From: Gluconacetobacter takamatsuzukensis
GTDB taxonomy: Bacteria; Pseudomonadota; Alphaproteobacteria; Acetobacterales; Acetobacteraceae
Reading direction: 5' to 3'
Length of the DNA stretch: 64,000 nt
Assembly: GCF_014174275.1 (NCBI RefSeq)
Contig: NZ_JABEQK010000003.1
Span: 358,989-422,988 of the forward strand
A program made the position numbers and the translations under genes. Positions 46,240 through 57,169 of this stretch are shown here, piece after piece (positions within the stretch are counted from its first letter, which is position 1; the number at the start of each line of letters is the position of its first letter). Under the pieces are notes generated by a model. It was not told where the DNA came from. It worked only from the letters and a program-made list of their open reading frames with translations, and searched no databases.

Positions 46240-46279
46240 CCGTCCCCCAACCGCACCGGTCCGGGAGGACGGTTTTTTT
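46240..46279 (+). terminator. Terminator-like hairpin in the ssb upstream region
   Basis: CCGTCC (46240-46245) pairs with GGACGG (46267-46272) around an inner ACCG-CAC-CGGT hairpin, followed directly by seven T. It lies 55 bases before the ssb ATG. It could attenuate ssb transcription or end a short transcript starting near the LexA box. Confidence 0.5.
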
Positions 46280-46334
46280 GATGGGGCGGCGCCCGAACGC
46301 GCGGCCCCGGACCGGACAGCGGCAGGGCAGCACT

Positions 46335-46904
46335 ATGGCGGGTAGCGTCAACAAGGTCATCCTCGTGGGCAATCTGGGGAAGGACCCCGAAGTCAGGAAC
46401 AGCCAGAACGGCGCCAAGATCGTGTCGCTGACGCTGGCCACCAGCGACACCTGGAACGACAAGGCATCGGGCGAACGGCGCGAGAAGACCGAGTGGCATC
46501 GCGTCGTGATCTTCAACGAGCGCATTGCCGACGTGGCCGAGCGCTTCCTGCGCAAGGGCCGCAAGGTCTACCTGGAAGGCTCGCTGCAGACCCGCAAATG
46601 GACCGACCAGTCGGGGCAGGAACGCTACACGACCGAAGTGGTGGTGGACCGTTTCCGCGGCGACCTGGTGCTGCTCGACAGCAATCGCGGCGGCGAGTCC
46701 GGCGATGACGCCGGCGGCGGCTATGGCGGCGGTGGCTACGGCGGCGGCGGATATTCGGCCCCCTCCGCCCCCCGCCAGATCGGCGGCGGGCGCGGCGGCG
46801 CGGCTGGCAGCCACGGCGCCCCCAGCGCACCGGCCGGCGGCGGTGGCGGGTGGGATGCCCCGCATGGCGGCGGCAGCGACCTGGACGACGAAATTCCGTT
46901 CTGA
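46335..46904 (+). CDS. ssb: Single-stranded DNA-binding protein
   Basis: 189 aa. OB-fold: [61 protein letters not shown] Gly/Tyr/Ala-rich flexible linker ([14 protein letters not shown]) leads to the C-terminal acidic tip DLDDEIPF that recruits repair and replication partners. The ATG at 46335 (MAGSVNK) matches the family start; upstream in-frame codons are not conserved. Divergent from uvrA. Confidence 0.96.
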   Translation: MAGSVNKVILVGNLGKDPEVRNSQNGAKIVSLTLATSDTWNDKASGERREKTEWHRVVIFNERIADVAERFLRKGRKVYLEGSLQTRKWTDQSGQERYTTEVVVDRFRGDLVLLDSNRGGESGDDAGGGYGGGGYGGGGYSAPSAPRQIGGGRGGAAGSHGAPSAPAGGGGGWDAPHGGGSDLDDEIPF

Positions 46905-46923
46905 GACGGGCCCCTTCCCCGGC

Positions 46924-46964
46924 CCGGGCCCCCTGCCGGGCTCCGCCGCCGGGGCGCGGTTTTT
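46924..46964 (+). terminator. Probable ssb terminator
   Basis: CCGGGCCCC (46924-46932) and GGGGCGCGG (46951-46959) pair with one mismatch around an 18-base GC-rich loop, followed by five T, 20 bases after the ssb stop. Confidence 0.5.
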
Positions 46965-47080
46965 CCCCGACCGGCACTCCATGCTAGGGTGGACGCATCC
47001 ACCGGCGCCGGACCCGGACCAGTTCCCGCCATTCGGCGCGCCCGGCGCGAGAGAGATGGCTCTGACATGACGGATATGCC

Positions 47081-49880
<2,800 letters not shown>

Positions 49881-49888
<8 letters not shown>

Positions 49889-50390
49889 TACCGGGCCGCG
49901 CACGGGCTTCTACCCCGGCACGTTCGACCCGGTGACCACCGGTCACCTGGATATCGTCGAACGCGCGGCGCGGCTGGTGGACCGGCTGATCATCGGCGTG
50001 GCGGAAAATTCCGGCAAGCAGCCATTGATGCCGCTGGACGAACGCATCATTTGTGTCGTCGAGGAAACCCGGTCCATCGCGGAACGGACCGGGAGCCAGA
50101 TCTCGGTCATCGGGTTCGGCAACCTGCTGGTCGAGGAAGCCCGTAGCCACGGCGCCACCGTGATCGTACGCGGGCTGCGGGTCGTCACCGATTTCGATTA
50201 CGAGGTCCAGATGTTCGGCATGAACCACCATCTGGCCCCGGATATCGAGACGGTGTTCCTGATGGCGACCGAACGCAGCCAATATATCTCTTCGCGGCTG
50301 GTGAAGGAGGTCGCACGCCTGGGCGGCGACATCACCAGCTTCGTTCCCCCCTTCACCCGCCGGCGCATCCTGGCGCGGCTGGGGGGATAA
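49881..50390 (+). CDS. coaD: Phosphopantetheine adenylyltransferase
   Basis: 169 aa; penultimate step of coenzyme A synthesis. Nucleotidyltransferase motif [20 protein letters not shown], substrate block [18 protein letters not shown] and the [16 protein letters not shown] signature. The ATG at 49881 overlaps the last eight bases of gyrA, so translation is coupled. Confidence 0.96.
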
Positions 50391-50442
50391 CGCCGGCCGC
50401 GCGGCTCGCCGCGCGCCACGCAAGCAAACTGGAATACGAACG

Positions 50443-50928
50443 ATGTCTGATACCGCACCAAAGGCCGACCTGATCGACGTGGAACTGAAGACCGGCCATG
50501 TGATCATCCAGCTGCGCCCCGACCTGGCGCCGCTGGCCGCCGAGCGGATTCGCACGCTGGCCACCGAAGGGTTCTACGACAACACCCCCTTCCACCGCGT
50601 CATCCACGGCTTCATGGCCCAGGGCGGCGACCCGACGGGCACCGGCACCAGCGGCAGCCACCTACCCGACCTGAAGGCCGAATTCACCCGCGCGGCGAAG
50701 TTCGAACGCGGGACCGTCGGCATGGCCCGCACCATGAATCCCGACAGCGCGAACAGCCAGTTCTTCATCATGTTCGAGCCCTCGCCGCATCTCGACGGCC
50801 AGTACACCATCGTCGGCCAGGTGGTCGAAGGCATGGAACATATCGACCAGATCAAGCGCGGCGCGGGCCAGAGCGGCGTGGTGCAGGACCCCGACCGCAT
50901 CATTTCCATGCGTCCGGTCGCGGCCTGA
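50443..50928 (+). CDS. Peptidyl-prolyl cis-trans isomerase, cyclophilin type
   Basis: 161 aa, cytoplasmic (no signal peptide). FYDNTPFHRVIHGFMAQGGD, GTVGMARTMNPDSANSQFFI and HLDGQYTIVGQVVEGMEHID are the cyclophilin active-site blocks (Arg, Phe and Gln of the catalytic pocket). Speeds proline isomerisation in folding. It follows coaD by 52 bases and precedes tRNA-Lys. Confidence 0.94.
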   Translation: MSDTAPKADLIDVELKTGHVIIQLRPDLAPLAAERIRTLATEGFYDNTPFHRVIHGFMAQGGDPTGTGTSGSHLPDLKAEFTRAAKFERGTVGMARTMNPDSANSQFFIMFEPSPHLDGQYTIVGQVVEGMEHIDQIKRGAGQSGVVQDPDRIISMRPVAA

Positions 50929-51017
50929 CCGACAAACCGCGTCTCGTCACCGCCTTTGACGGTTGACTTGACCGGCCGAAGCCGGTACCCGGGGCCGCAC
51001 CGCTACGCGGTCCCGGT

Positions 51018-51093
51018 GAGCCGGTAGCTCAGTCGGTAGAGCATTCGACTTTTAATCGAATGGTCGTGGGTTCGAGTCCCACCCGGCTCACCA
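51018..51093 (+). tRNA. tRNA-Lys (anticodon TTT)
   Basis: 76 bases. Acceptor arms GAGCCGG and CCGGCTC pair, then A and encoded CCA. D-arm GCTCAGTCGGTAGAGC, anticodon stem TTCGA/TCGAA with loop CTTTTAA (anticodon TTT), T-arm GTGGG-TTCGAGT-CCCAC. A TTGACT-N17-TACCCG candidate promoter lies at 50963-50991. Confidence 0.97.
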
Positions 51094-51124
51094 ATTTTCT
51101 TCCCAATTTTTCCAAAGAAAAAAC

Positions 51125-51169
51125 CCTGAACATATCAGGATTTTTTCGATTCTTTCCTTCAGGAAAGAA
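51125..51169. terminator. Tandem terminator hairpins after tRNA-Lys
   Basis: CCTGA-ACATA-TCAGG (51125-51139) is followed by A and six T, an intrinsic terminator for the tRNA. A second palindrome TTCTTTCCT-TC-AGGAAAGAA (51150-51169) lies just before the convergent transglutaminase gene ends and may serve the other strand. Confidence 0.65.
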
Positions 51170-51186
51170 CAGGGGCGACCAGCCTC

Positions 51187-51996
51187 TCAGCCGATCTCCT
51201 CATAGGTCGTCACAAAAAAGTTGGACAGAACCGCCGGGCCGAACGTGGTCGTCAGGGCAACGTCCGTCGCATCCCGCCCCCGGGCCATCACGATCCGCCC
51301 GATCCGGGGCATGTTGTGCCGCGCATCGAAGGTGAACCACTGGCCTTCCAGCCAGACCTCGAACCATGCCGAAAAATCCATCGGATAATCGACCGGCGGA
51401 ATCCCGATATCGCCCAGATAGCCGGTGCAGTAGCGCGCGGGGATATTCATGCAGCGGCACAGCGTCACCGCCAGGTGCGCATAGTCGCGGCACACGCCCA
51501 CCCCTTCCTGATAGGCCTCATAGGCCGTACGGGTCGGGCGCGCCTGCTGGTAGTCGAACCGGATATGCTGGTGCACGAACGAGACGATAGCCTGCACCCG
51601 GCCCCACCCCGGCGCCAGATGGCCGAACATCGACCAGGCGAAGGACGACAGAAGATCGGTCTCGCAATATCGGCTGCCCATCAGGAACAGCAGGCAATCC
51701 GCCGGCAGGTCCGCCACCGGCACCTCGCGCGCGCCGGGCATCCACCGGTCCGGCAGGCCGCTATCGGCAATCACGAAGGACAGGCTGGTCCGCAGCGTGC
51801 CGACGGGCGCCACCACGCGGGTACAGCGGTTGCCGTACCCGTCCAGGTAGCGCTGCGTCGGCACGGGCGGGTCGAAGACCGGGGTCTGGGGCGTCATCAG
51901 GTCCGGCTCACGATCCGGATGGACCTCGAGCATCAGTACCATGGGCGTTGGAGCCTGAACCGTCAGGGCAATGTCGTAACCGGCACGAATCAGCAC
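51187..51996 (-). CDS. Transglutaminase-like cysteine protein
   Basis: 269 aa. Catalytic-type Cys in GVGVCRDYAHLAVTLCR; the later block MDFSAWFEVWLEGQWFTFDA carries Ser at the position where classical transglutaminase-like proteases have His, followed by Asp in FTFDARH and ARGRDATDVALTTTFG. This Ser-containing pattern is, as far as I recall, normal for the subfamily, so activity may rely on another residue. The N-terminal domain (about residues 1-110) is beta-rich. Role unknown; peptide or isopeptide hydrolysis is inferred. No signal peptide. Confidence 0.85.
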   Translation of the reverse strand: MLIRAGYDIALTVQAPTPMVLMLEVHPDREPDLMTPQTPVFDPPVPTQRYLDGYGNRCTRVVAPVGTLRTSLSFVIADSGLPDRWMPGAREVPVADLPADCLLFLMGSRYCETDLLSSFAWSMFGHLAPGWGRVQAIVSFVHQHIRFDYQQARPTRTAYEAYQEGVGVCRDYAHLAVTLCRCMNIPARYCTGYLGDIGIPPVDYPMDFSAWFEVWLEGQWFTFDARHNMPRIGRIVMARGRDATDVALTTTFGPAVLSNFFVTTYEEIG

Positions 51997-52055
51997 GCCG
52001 TTTTCCCTTCCTGGTCGTCGTCTCCACCCCGCCCGTACCGGTTCACGAAGTCAAG

Positions 52056-52415
52056 TCAGTGCGGCTCGACCGCATGCGCCCGCTTGTAGATCACGATCGG
52101 CAACTGTCTCGCCAGGATCGTGACCACCGCCGGCACCGAAAGCCCGGTCTGTTCGGCAAAATGCTCCAGGTCCCGCTGCGCGATCAGGGTGCGCAGCATT
52201 TCCTCGGTCATGGGGCCCATCTTGTCGTCGGCCTTCCAGCGCGCGACGATATCGCCATAGCCCGCGGCGGCCGCGCGCTCGGCAAAGCCGTTCAGCCCGT
52301 ATTCGCGCTTCACGCCGTCCAGATATTCGTGGATCGCAGTCACCAGGCCCGAATGATCGTACCGGGCACCGGTCAGGAAATCGCCAAGCGTCGTTGCGGA
52401 GTCGGTAATGGACAT
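52056..52415 (-). CDS. YidB-like (DUF937) protein
   Basis: 119 aa, soluble. The pattern NGFAERAAAAGYGDIVARWK ... LEHFAEQTGLSVPAVVTILA ARQLPIVI matches YidB/DUF937 proteins, where a C-terminal LPxxIxK-like segment is typical; the family's function is unknown. It starts at ATG 52415. It is a single gene with its own promoter about 185 bases upstream. Confidence 0.78.
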   Translation of the reverse strand: MSITDSATTLGDFLTGARYDHSGLVTAIHEYLDGVKREYGLNGFAERAAAAGYGDIVARWKADDKMGPMTEEMLRTLIAQRDLEHFAEQTGLSVPAVVTILARQLPIVIYKRAHAVEPH

Positions 52416-52599
52416 GTTGCCTCTCCATTCTCGAAACGTTGTGGCCTGCCCTTCCTTACGCTCCCCACCGCGTATCGTTTCGTCCTCCCGAACGATTGAG
52501 GACGAAACCCGATCCGAAAACGGAAAAACCGGAGCCTTGCGGCCCCGGTTTCCCGCGGATGAGACGACACAGAGGAAATGGCCTTAGTGGCCGTTTTCT

Positions 52600-52628
52600 G
52601 AATAACACTATTTCAGATTCTATATCAA
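52600..52628 (-). promoter_or_regulatory. Promoter candidate for the YidB-like gene
   Basis: TTGATA (52628-52623), 17-base spacer, TTATTC (52605-52600), in an AT-rich island of a GC-rich region. The 52416-52730 gap holds this promoter and the terminator of the next gene, and no further coding sequence. Confidence 0.55.
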
Positions 52629-52677
52629 TAGACCTCTCGGCAATGTGAGCCCACAGCCGCTTCCCCGGCGCGGACAT

Positions 52678-52705
52678 GAAAAAGGCGGCCATTACGGCCG
52701 CCTTT
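52678..52705 (-). terminator. Intrinsic terminator of the DUF2076 gene
   Basis: AAAGGCGGCC (52705-52696 read on minus) and GGCCGCCTTT form a ten-base stem with a five-base loop; on the minus strand the T-run continues TTTTT past the stem. It lies 26 bases after the stop. Confidence 0.8.
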
Positions 52706-52730
52706 CCCTCATCGCCCAAGCTGGCGCGGC

Positions 52731-53474
52731 TCAGAAATTGTCGTCGCCGCCGCCACCCCAATCGCCACCGCCGAAGCCGCCATCGCCGCCGCCCCCGGCA
52801 TCGAAGCCCGGATCGACATCGGTGCCCGAGCCCCCGAACGGATCGCCCCCCGGCGCCGCCCCGTAATTGTTGTTGATGACCGTCTCGCCACCCATGCCGC
52901 CCCCACCGAAGCCCCCTCCGTCATGATGGCCGCTGAACAGGTCGGTCAGCGCATTCCCCACCATCATCCCGCCGGCGACCCCCGCCGCCGTGGTCAGGGC
53001 CGAGCCCAGGAAGCCGCTGCCGCGCGCCGGAAACATCCCCGGCTGCATGCCCATCGGATAGGCCTGCTGCGGCTGGGGCGGCGGCGGGGCCGCCTGCTGC
53101 CCCCAACCCGGCGGAGGCGCCCCCTGCGCGCGCTGCCCGCCACCGAACAGCCCGCCGAACAGGCCGCCGCCCCCGGCGGGGCGCTGCTGCTGCTGCGCCT
53201 GAAGGGCCTGCTGCGCCTGCTGAAGCTGCCATTGCAGCTGCTGGATCCGATTCTGCGCCGCCACCAGCGCCGCTTCCTGCACCACCGCCATCTGGGTGAC
53301 GCGGTAGCGGGCCTCGGGATATTGCTGGAACATCTGGCCGATATACTGGTCGGCCTCCGGGTCGATCGGCGGCAGGTTGGGCGTGGTCGCAGGTACACTG
53401 CCGAAGCCCCCCTGCGGTGCGCCCCCCACACGGGCGACGAACTTCGTAATCAGGTCGCGTTCTTCGGTATTCAT
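52731..53474 (-). CDS. DUF2076 domain-containing protein
   Basis: 247 aa. N-terminal [19 protein letters not shown] and [20 protein letters not shown], then a Gln-rich coiled coil ([20 protein letters not shown]), a Pro/Gly-rich low-complexity region, a glycine-rich hydrophobic helix ([20 protein letters not shown]) and a Gly/Asp-rich C-terminus ending GGGGDDNF. This layout is that of DUF2076, a family of unknown function, perhaps periplasmic or membrane-associated. No clear signal peptide. Divergent from glyQ. Confidence 0.85.
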   Translation of the reverse strand: MNTEERDLITKFVARVGGAPQGGFGSVPATTPNLPPIDPEADQYIGQMFQQYPEARYRVTQMAVVQEAALVAAQNRIQQLQWQLQQAQQALQAQQQQRPAGGGGLFGGLFGGGQRAQGAPPPGWGQQAAPPPPQPQQAYPMGMQPGMFPARGSGFLGSALTTAAGVAGGMMVGNALTDLFSGHHDGGGFGGGGMGGETVINNNYGAAPGGDPFGGSGTDVDPGFDAGGGGDGGFGGGDWGGGGDDNF

Positions 53475-53657
53475 CGTTTCCGTCCTGTCTCCGACAAGAG
53501 TGCCGACCCTAGATGTGGCCCGCGTGCATGGATTTCGCAACCCCGCCCCGTCCCGCCACGCACCGCCTTTCGATCCGCGCCTCATGCCTGTATGGTGCGG
53601 CCCCTGTGCGTGCCGGATGGCATGCGTTTTCCATCGCTTACCCGGAGCATCCCGTCC

Positions 53658-54530
53658 ATGGTCCCGGCCTCCGCGCCTCGCCCCCTTTCCTTCCAGGACC
53701 TGATCCTGACACTGCACCGGTTCTGGTCCGCGCAAGGTTGCGCCATCCTGCAGCCCTACGATACCGAGGTCGGGGCCGGCACGCTCTCGCCGCACACCAC
53801 CCTGCGCGCCCTGGGCAAGCGCCCGTGGAAAGCCGCCTACGTCCAGCCCTGCCGCCGCCCCTCCGACGGACGGTACGGCGAAAACCCGAACCGGCTGCAA
53901 CATTACTACCAGTACCAGGTGCTGCTGAAGCCGACGCCCGAGGAAAGCCAGAAGCTCCTTCTCGACAGCTACCGCGCCATCGGCATCGACCCGCTGGAAC
54001 ACGATATCCGCTTCGTCGAGGACGATTGGGAAAACCCCACGATCGGCGCATGGGGACTGGGCTGGGAAGTCTGGTGCGACGGCATGGAGGTGACGCAGTT
54101 CACCTATTTCCAGCAGGTCGGCGGCATTCCCACGGTGCTCCCCTCCACCGAACTGACCTACGGGCTGGAGCGGCTGGCGATGTACGTCCAGGGGGTCGAA
54201 AACGTCTACGACCTCGATTTCAATGGCCAGGGCCTGACCTATGGCGACGTCTTCCTGCGCGCCGAGCGGGATTATTCGCGCCATAATTTCGAGCTGGCCG
54301 ATACCGAAATGCTGCATCGCCATTTCATCGACGCCGAGCGCGAGGCCACCGCCCTGGCCGATGCCGGCATCGCCCAGCCCGCCTACGACCAGTGCCTGAA
54401 GGCCAGCCACCTGTTCAACCTGCTGGACGCGCGCGGCGTGATCAGCGTCAGCGAGCGCGCATCCTATATCGGCCGCGTGCGGACCCTGGCCCGACGCTGC
54501 TGCGACGCATGGCTGGCGGGCGAGGAATAA
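53658..54530 (+). CDS. glyQ: Glycyl-tRNA synthetase alpha subunit
   Basis: 290 aa, catalytic half of the tetrameric bacterial Gly[62 protein letters not shown] (motif 2 region) and TYFQQVGGI with [11 protein letters not shown] (motif 3) are complete. ATG 53658 with CGGAG upstream is chosen. glyS follows after three bases. Confidence 0.96.
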   Translation: MVPASAPRPLSFQDLILTLHRFWSAQGCAILQPYDTEVGAGTLSPHTTLRALGKRPWKAAYVQPCRRPSDGRYGENPNRLQHYYQYQVLLKPTPEESQKLLLDSYRAIGIDPLEHDIRFVEDDWENPTIGAWGLGWEVWCDGMEVTQFTYFQQVGGIPTVLPSTELTYGLERLAMYVQGVENVYDLDFNGQGLTYGDVFLRAERDYSRHNFELADTEMLHRHFIDAEREATALADAGIAQPAYDQCLKASHLFNLLDARGVISVSERASYIGRVRTLARRCCDAWLAGEE

Positions 54531-54533
54531 GTC

Positions 54534-56594
54534 ATGCCCGAATTTCTGCTCGAACTGTTCTCCGAGGAAATCCCCGCGCGCATGCAGGCCCGCGGCGCCG
54601 ACGACCTGCTGCGGCTGGTGACCGAGGCCCTGGCGCCCCTCAACCCGCGCGACGCCACCGCCTTCGCCGGCCCCCGCCGCATCGCCCTGGCCCTGACGCT
54701 GGACGCCACCGTACCCGGCACCACCATCGCCGAGCGCGGCCCCCGCGACGGCGCGCCCGAGAAGGCGCTGGCCGGATTCACCCGCAAGCACGGCGTCACC
54801 CAGGACGACCTGGTGCTGGAAAACGGCTTCTGGGTGCTGAACCGCACCGTCCCGCCCGTCGAGGCCGCAACCCGCATCGCCGAGACCCTGCCGCCGCTGC
54901 TGCGGCGCTTCCCCTGGCCCAAATCCATGCGCTGGGGCGACGGCAGCGCCTTCACCTGGGTCCGTCCGCTTCGCCGCATCCTGTGCCTGCTGGATGGCCA
55001 GGTCGTCGACATTGCCCTGGCCGACGGCGAGGATGACGGCCACGGCCTGCGCGCCGACCGGCTGACCGAGGGCCACCGTTTCACCGCGCCCGGCGCCTTC
55101 GCCGTAACCGGTGCCGCCGACTGGCGCGAGGGCCTGCGCGCCCGCCAGGTCCTGGTCGATGCGGCCGAGCGGCGCGCGTTGATCGAGCAGGGCACCGCCC
55201 GCCTCGCCGCCGAGGAAGGGCTGCGCATCGTGGCCGATCCCGGCCTGGTGGACGAGGTCGCGGGCCTGACCGAATGGCCGGTGCCGTTCCTGGGCCGGAT
55301 CGACGAAACCTTCATGGACCTCCCGCCCGAGGTCATGCAGGTGTCGATGCGCGTCAACCAGCGCTATTTCGCCCTGGTCCGCGACGACGGCTCGGCCGCG
55401 CCCCGTTTCGCCTTCGTGGCCAACCTGCAACCCACCGACGGCGGCGCGCTGACCATCGCGGGCAACGAACGCGTGCTGCGCGCGCGCTTCGCCGATGCCC
55501 GCCATTTCTGGGACCTGGACCGCGCCCGCCCCCTGGCCAGCCGGGTCGCGGCGCTGGACGCCATCGTCTTCCACGCCGCCCTCGGCAGCCAGGGCGCGCG
55601 CGTGCAGCGCATCGTCCGCCTTGCCGGCCTGCTGGCGCCGATGGTCGGCGCCCCGGCCCCCGAGGCCGAACGCGCCGCCCTGCTGGCCAAGGCCGACCTG
55701 ACCACCGGCATGGTGGGCGAGTTCCCCGAACTTCAGGGCGTGATGGGATCGTACTACGCCCGGCATGACGGCGAGCCCGCCGGCGTCGCCACCGCCATTG
55801 CCGAGCATTACATGCCGCGCGGCCAGAATGACGGCGTGCCGACGGCGCCGGTCTCGATCGCGGTCGCACTGGCCGACAAGATCGACAGCCTGACCGCCTT
55901 CTTCGCGGCGGGCGAGAAGCCCGGCGGCTCGGGCGACCCCTACGCGCTGCGCCGCGCCGCCCTGGGCATCATCCGCATCATCCGCGAGAACGCGCTGCGG
56001 CTGGATCTGGTCCGGCTGTTCGTGCTGGCCTCCGAAGCCCTGCCCGAATCCCTGCGCGACGCGCCCGACCTGGCCCTACTGCCCGCCTTCGTGGCCGAGC
56101 GGCTGCGCGTGCAACTGCGCGCCGAGGGCGCCCGCCACGATATCCTGGCCGCGATTTCCAGCGGCAACGAGGACAGCGACATCACCCGCCTGCTGGCCCG
56201 CACCGACGCGCTGGCCGCCATGCTGGCCACCGATGACGGGCAGAACCTGCTGGCAGCCACAAAGCGCGCCGCCAATATTCTGCGGATCGAAGACCGCAAG
56301 GACGGCCCGCATGACGGCACCCCGGACCCGACGCTGTACGAACAGCCCGAGGAACGCGACCTGGCCGACATGCTGCTGGACGTCATTCCCGCCGTCGAGG
56401 CCGCGATCGCCAGTGAACGCTACACCGACGCCATGCGCGAGGCCGCGCGCCTGCGGCCGGTGCTGGACCGGTTCTTCGAAGCGGTGACAGTCAACGCCGA
56501 CCGCGCCGAACTGCGCCTCAACCGGCTGCGCCTGCTGGCCGAACTGCGGCGTATGACCGTGCTGATCGCGGATTTCAGCCAGATCGAGGGCTGA
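54534..56594 (+). CDS. glyS: Glycyl-tRNA synthetase beta subunit
   Basis: 686 aa. MPEFLLELFSEEIPARMQAR opens the family; GFTRKHGVTQDDLVL, FPWPKSMRWGDGSAFTWVRP, LPPEVMQVSMRVNQRYFAL, and an HD-like segment followed by DALRRA-like PYALRRAALGIIRI precede the C-terminal anticodon-binding DALR-type region (VNADRAELRLNRLRLLAELR). It contributes tRNA recognition to GlyQ. Confidence 0.96.
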   Translation: MPEFLLELFSEEIPARMQARGADDLLRLVTEALAPLNPRDATAFAGPRRIALALTLDATVPGTTIAERGPRDGAPEKALAGFTRKHGVTQDDLVLENGFWVLNRTVPPVEAATRIAETLPPLLRRFPWPKSMRWGDGSAFTWVRPLRRILCLLDGQVVDIALADGEDDGHGLRADRLTEGHRFTAPGAFAVTGAADWREGLRARQVLVDAAERRALIEQGTARLAAEEGLRIVADPGLVDEVAGLTEWPVPFLGRIDETFMDLPPEVMQVSMRVNQRYFALVRDDGSAAPRFAFVANLQPTDGGALTIAGNERVLRARFADARHFWDLDRARPLASRVAALDAIVFHAALGSQGARVQRIVRLAGLLAPMVGAPAPEAERAALLAKADLTTGMVGEFPELQGVMGSYYARHDGEPAGVATAIAEHYMPRGQNDGVPTAPVSIAVALADKIDSLTAFFAAGEKPGGSGDPYALRRAALGIIRIIRENALRLDLVRLFVLASEALPESLRDAPDLALLPAFVAERLRVQLRAEGARHDILAAISSGNEDSDITRLLARTDALAAMLATDDGQNLLAATKRAANILRIEDRKDGPHDGTPDPTLYEQPEERDLADMLLDVIPAVEAAIASERYTDAMREAARLRPVLDRFFEAVTVNADRAELRLNRLRLLAELRRMTVLIADFSQIEG

Positions 56595-56600
56595 ATGCTT

Positions 56601-56633
56601 CCCCACCCGGGCGTGTCGCCGGGTGGGGGTTTC
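56601..56633 (+). terminator. glyS terminator
   Basis: CCCCACCCGG (56601-56610) pairs exactly with CCGGGTGGGG (56619-56628) around an eight-base loop, followed by G-TTT. It starts six bases after the glyS stop. Confidence 0.75.
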
Positions 56634-56635
56634 CT

Positions 56636-56751
56636 GTTCTTTTTTGAAAAAAGAACCAAAAAACTTTTGATCTGTTGAAGAGATTTTTGCCCGCAAGTAC
56701 GCGGCCAAACGAATAAAAGTCTTTTTGCTTCTTTTTCTTCAGAAAAAGAAG
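56636..56751. repeat. Pair of A/T-rich perfect palindromes between convergent glyS and DUF3293 genes
   Basis: GTTCTTTTTT-G-AAAAAAGAAC (56636-56656) and CTTCTTTTTCT-TC-AGAAAAAGAAG (56728-56751) bracket about 70 bases with several T-runs. The composition contrasts sharply with the rest of the window. Probably bidirectional termination signals, possibly a dispersed repeat; the second palindrome resembles the one at 51150-51169. Confidence 0.6.
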
Positions 56752-56755
56752 ATCT

Positions 56756-57169
56756 TCACCCCCATCCACCCAAAAATACCAGTCGCGCCAAGCCCCCACC
56801 CCGCACCAGCAGAACAGCATTCTGCCCAAAGCGCCGCGCAATCACCCGCCCACGCGCCAGCGGCATGCGCACGGCCAGCAATGGCTCGGCCCACTGCCCC
56901 AGCCGGCCCTCGCCCTCATGCCTCTCGCACCCTGCGAGGCAACCGGCCAATGCCCGCATCCGCCGCCGGTTCCAGCCATCCGGCCGGCGCCGCCCGCCGG
57001 GATTGGCGGCACTGACAAACACCACGTCCCCACGCCGCCACCATCCAGGCACGCCCGGACCATCCGGCACCGGACGCTGCCCGACCCGTACCGAAATCCC
57101 GCCCGCGCGATACAGGCTGCGGCGATAGGCAAGCGCGGTCGCGGCATCGACCGGCCGCAGACCGGTCAC
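56756..57169 (-). CDS. DUF3293-like small protein coupled to rodA
   Basis: 137 aa. It starts with GTG at 57169, overlapping the rodA stop (GTGA). VVFVSAANPGGRRRPDGWNR near residue 51, MRALAGCLAGCERHEGEGRL, LAVRMPLARGRVIARRFGQN and AVLL resemble DUF3293 proteins (NP-x-S/R ... FGQNA). The family's function is unknown. It is the last gene of mreB-mreC-mreD-mrdA-rodA and its coupling suggests co-expression with the elongasome. The family call is from memory of the motif. Confidence 0.6.
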   Translation of the reverse strand: MTGLRPVDAATALAYRRSLYRAGGISVRVGQRPVPDGPGVPGWWRRGDVVFVSAANPGGRRRPDGWNRRRMRALAGCLAGCERHEGEGRLGQWAEPLLAVRMPLARGRVIARRFGQNAVLLVRGGGLARLVFLGGWG

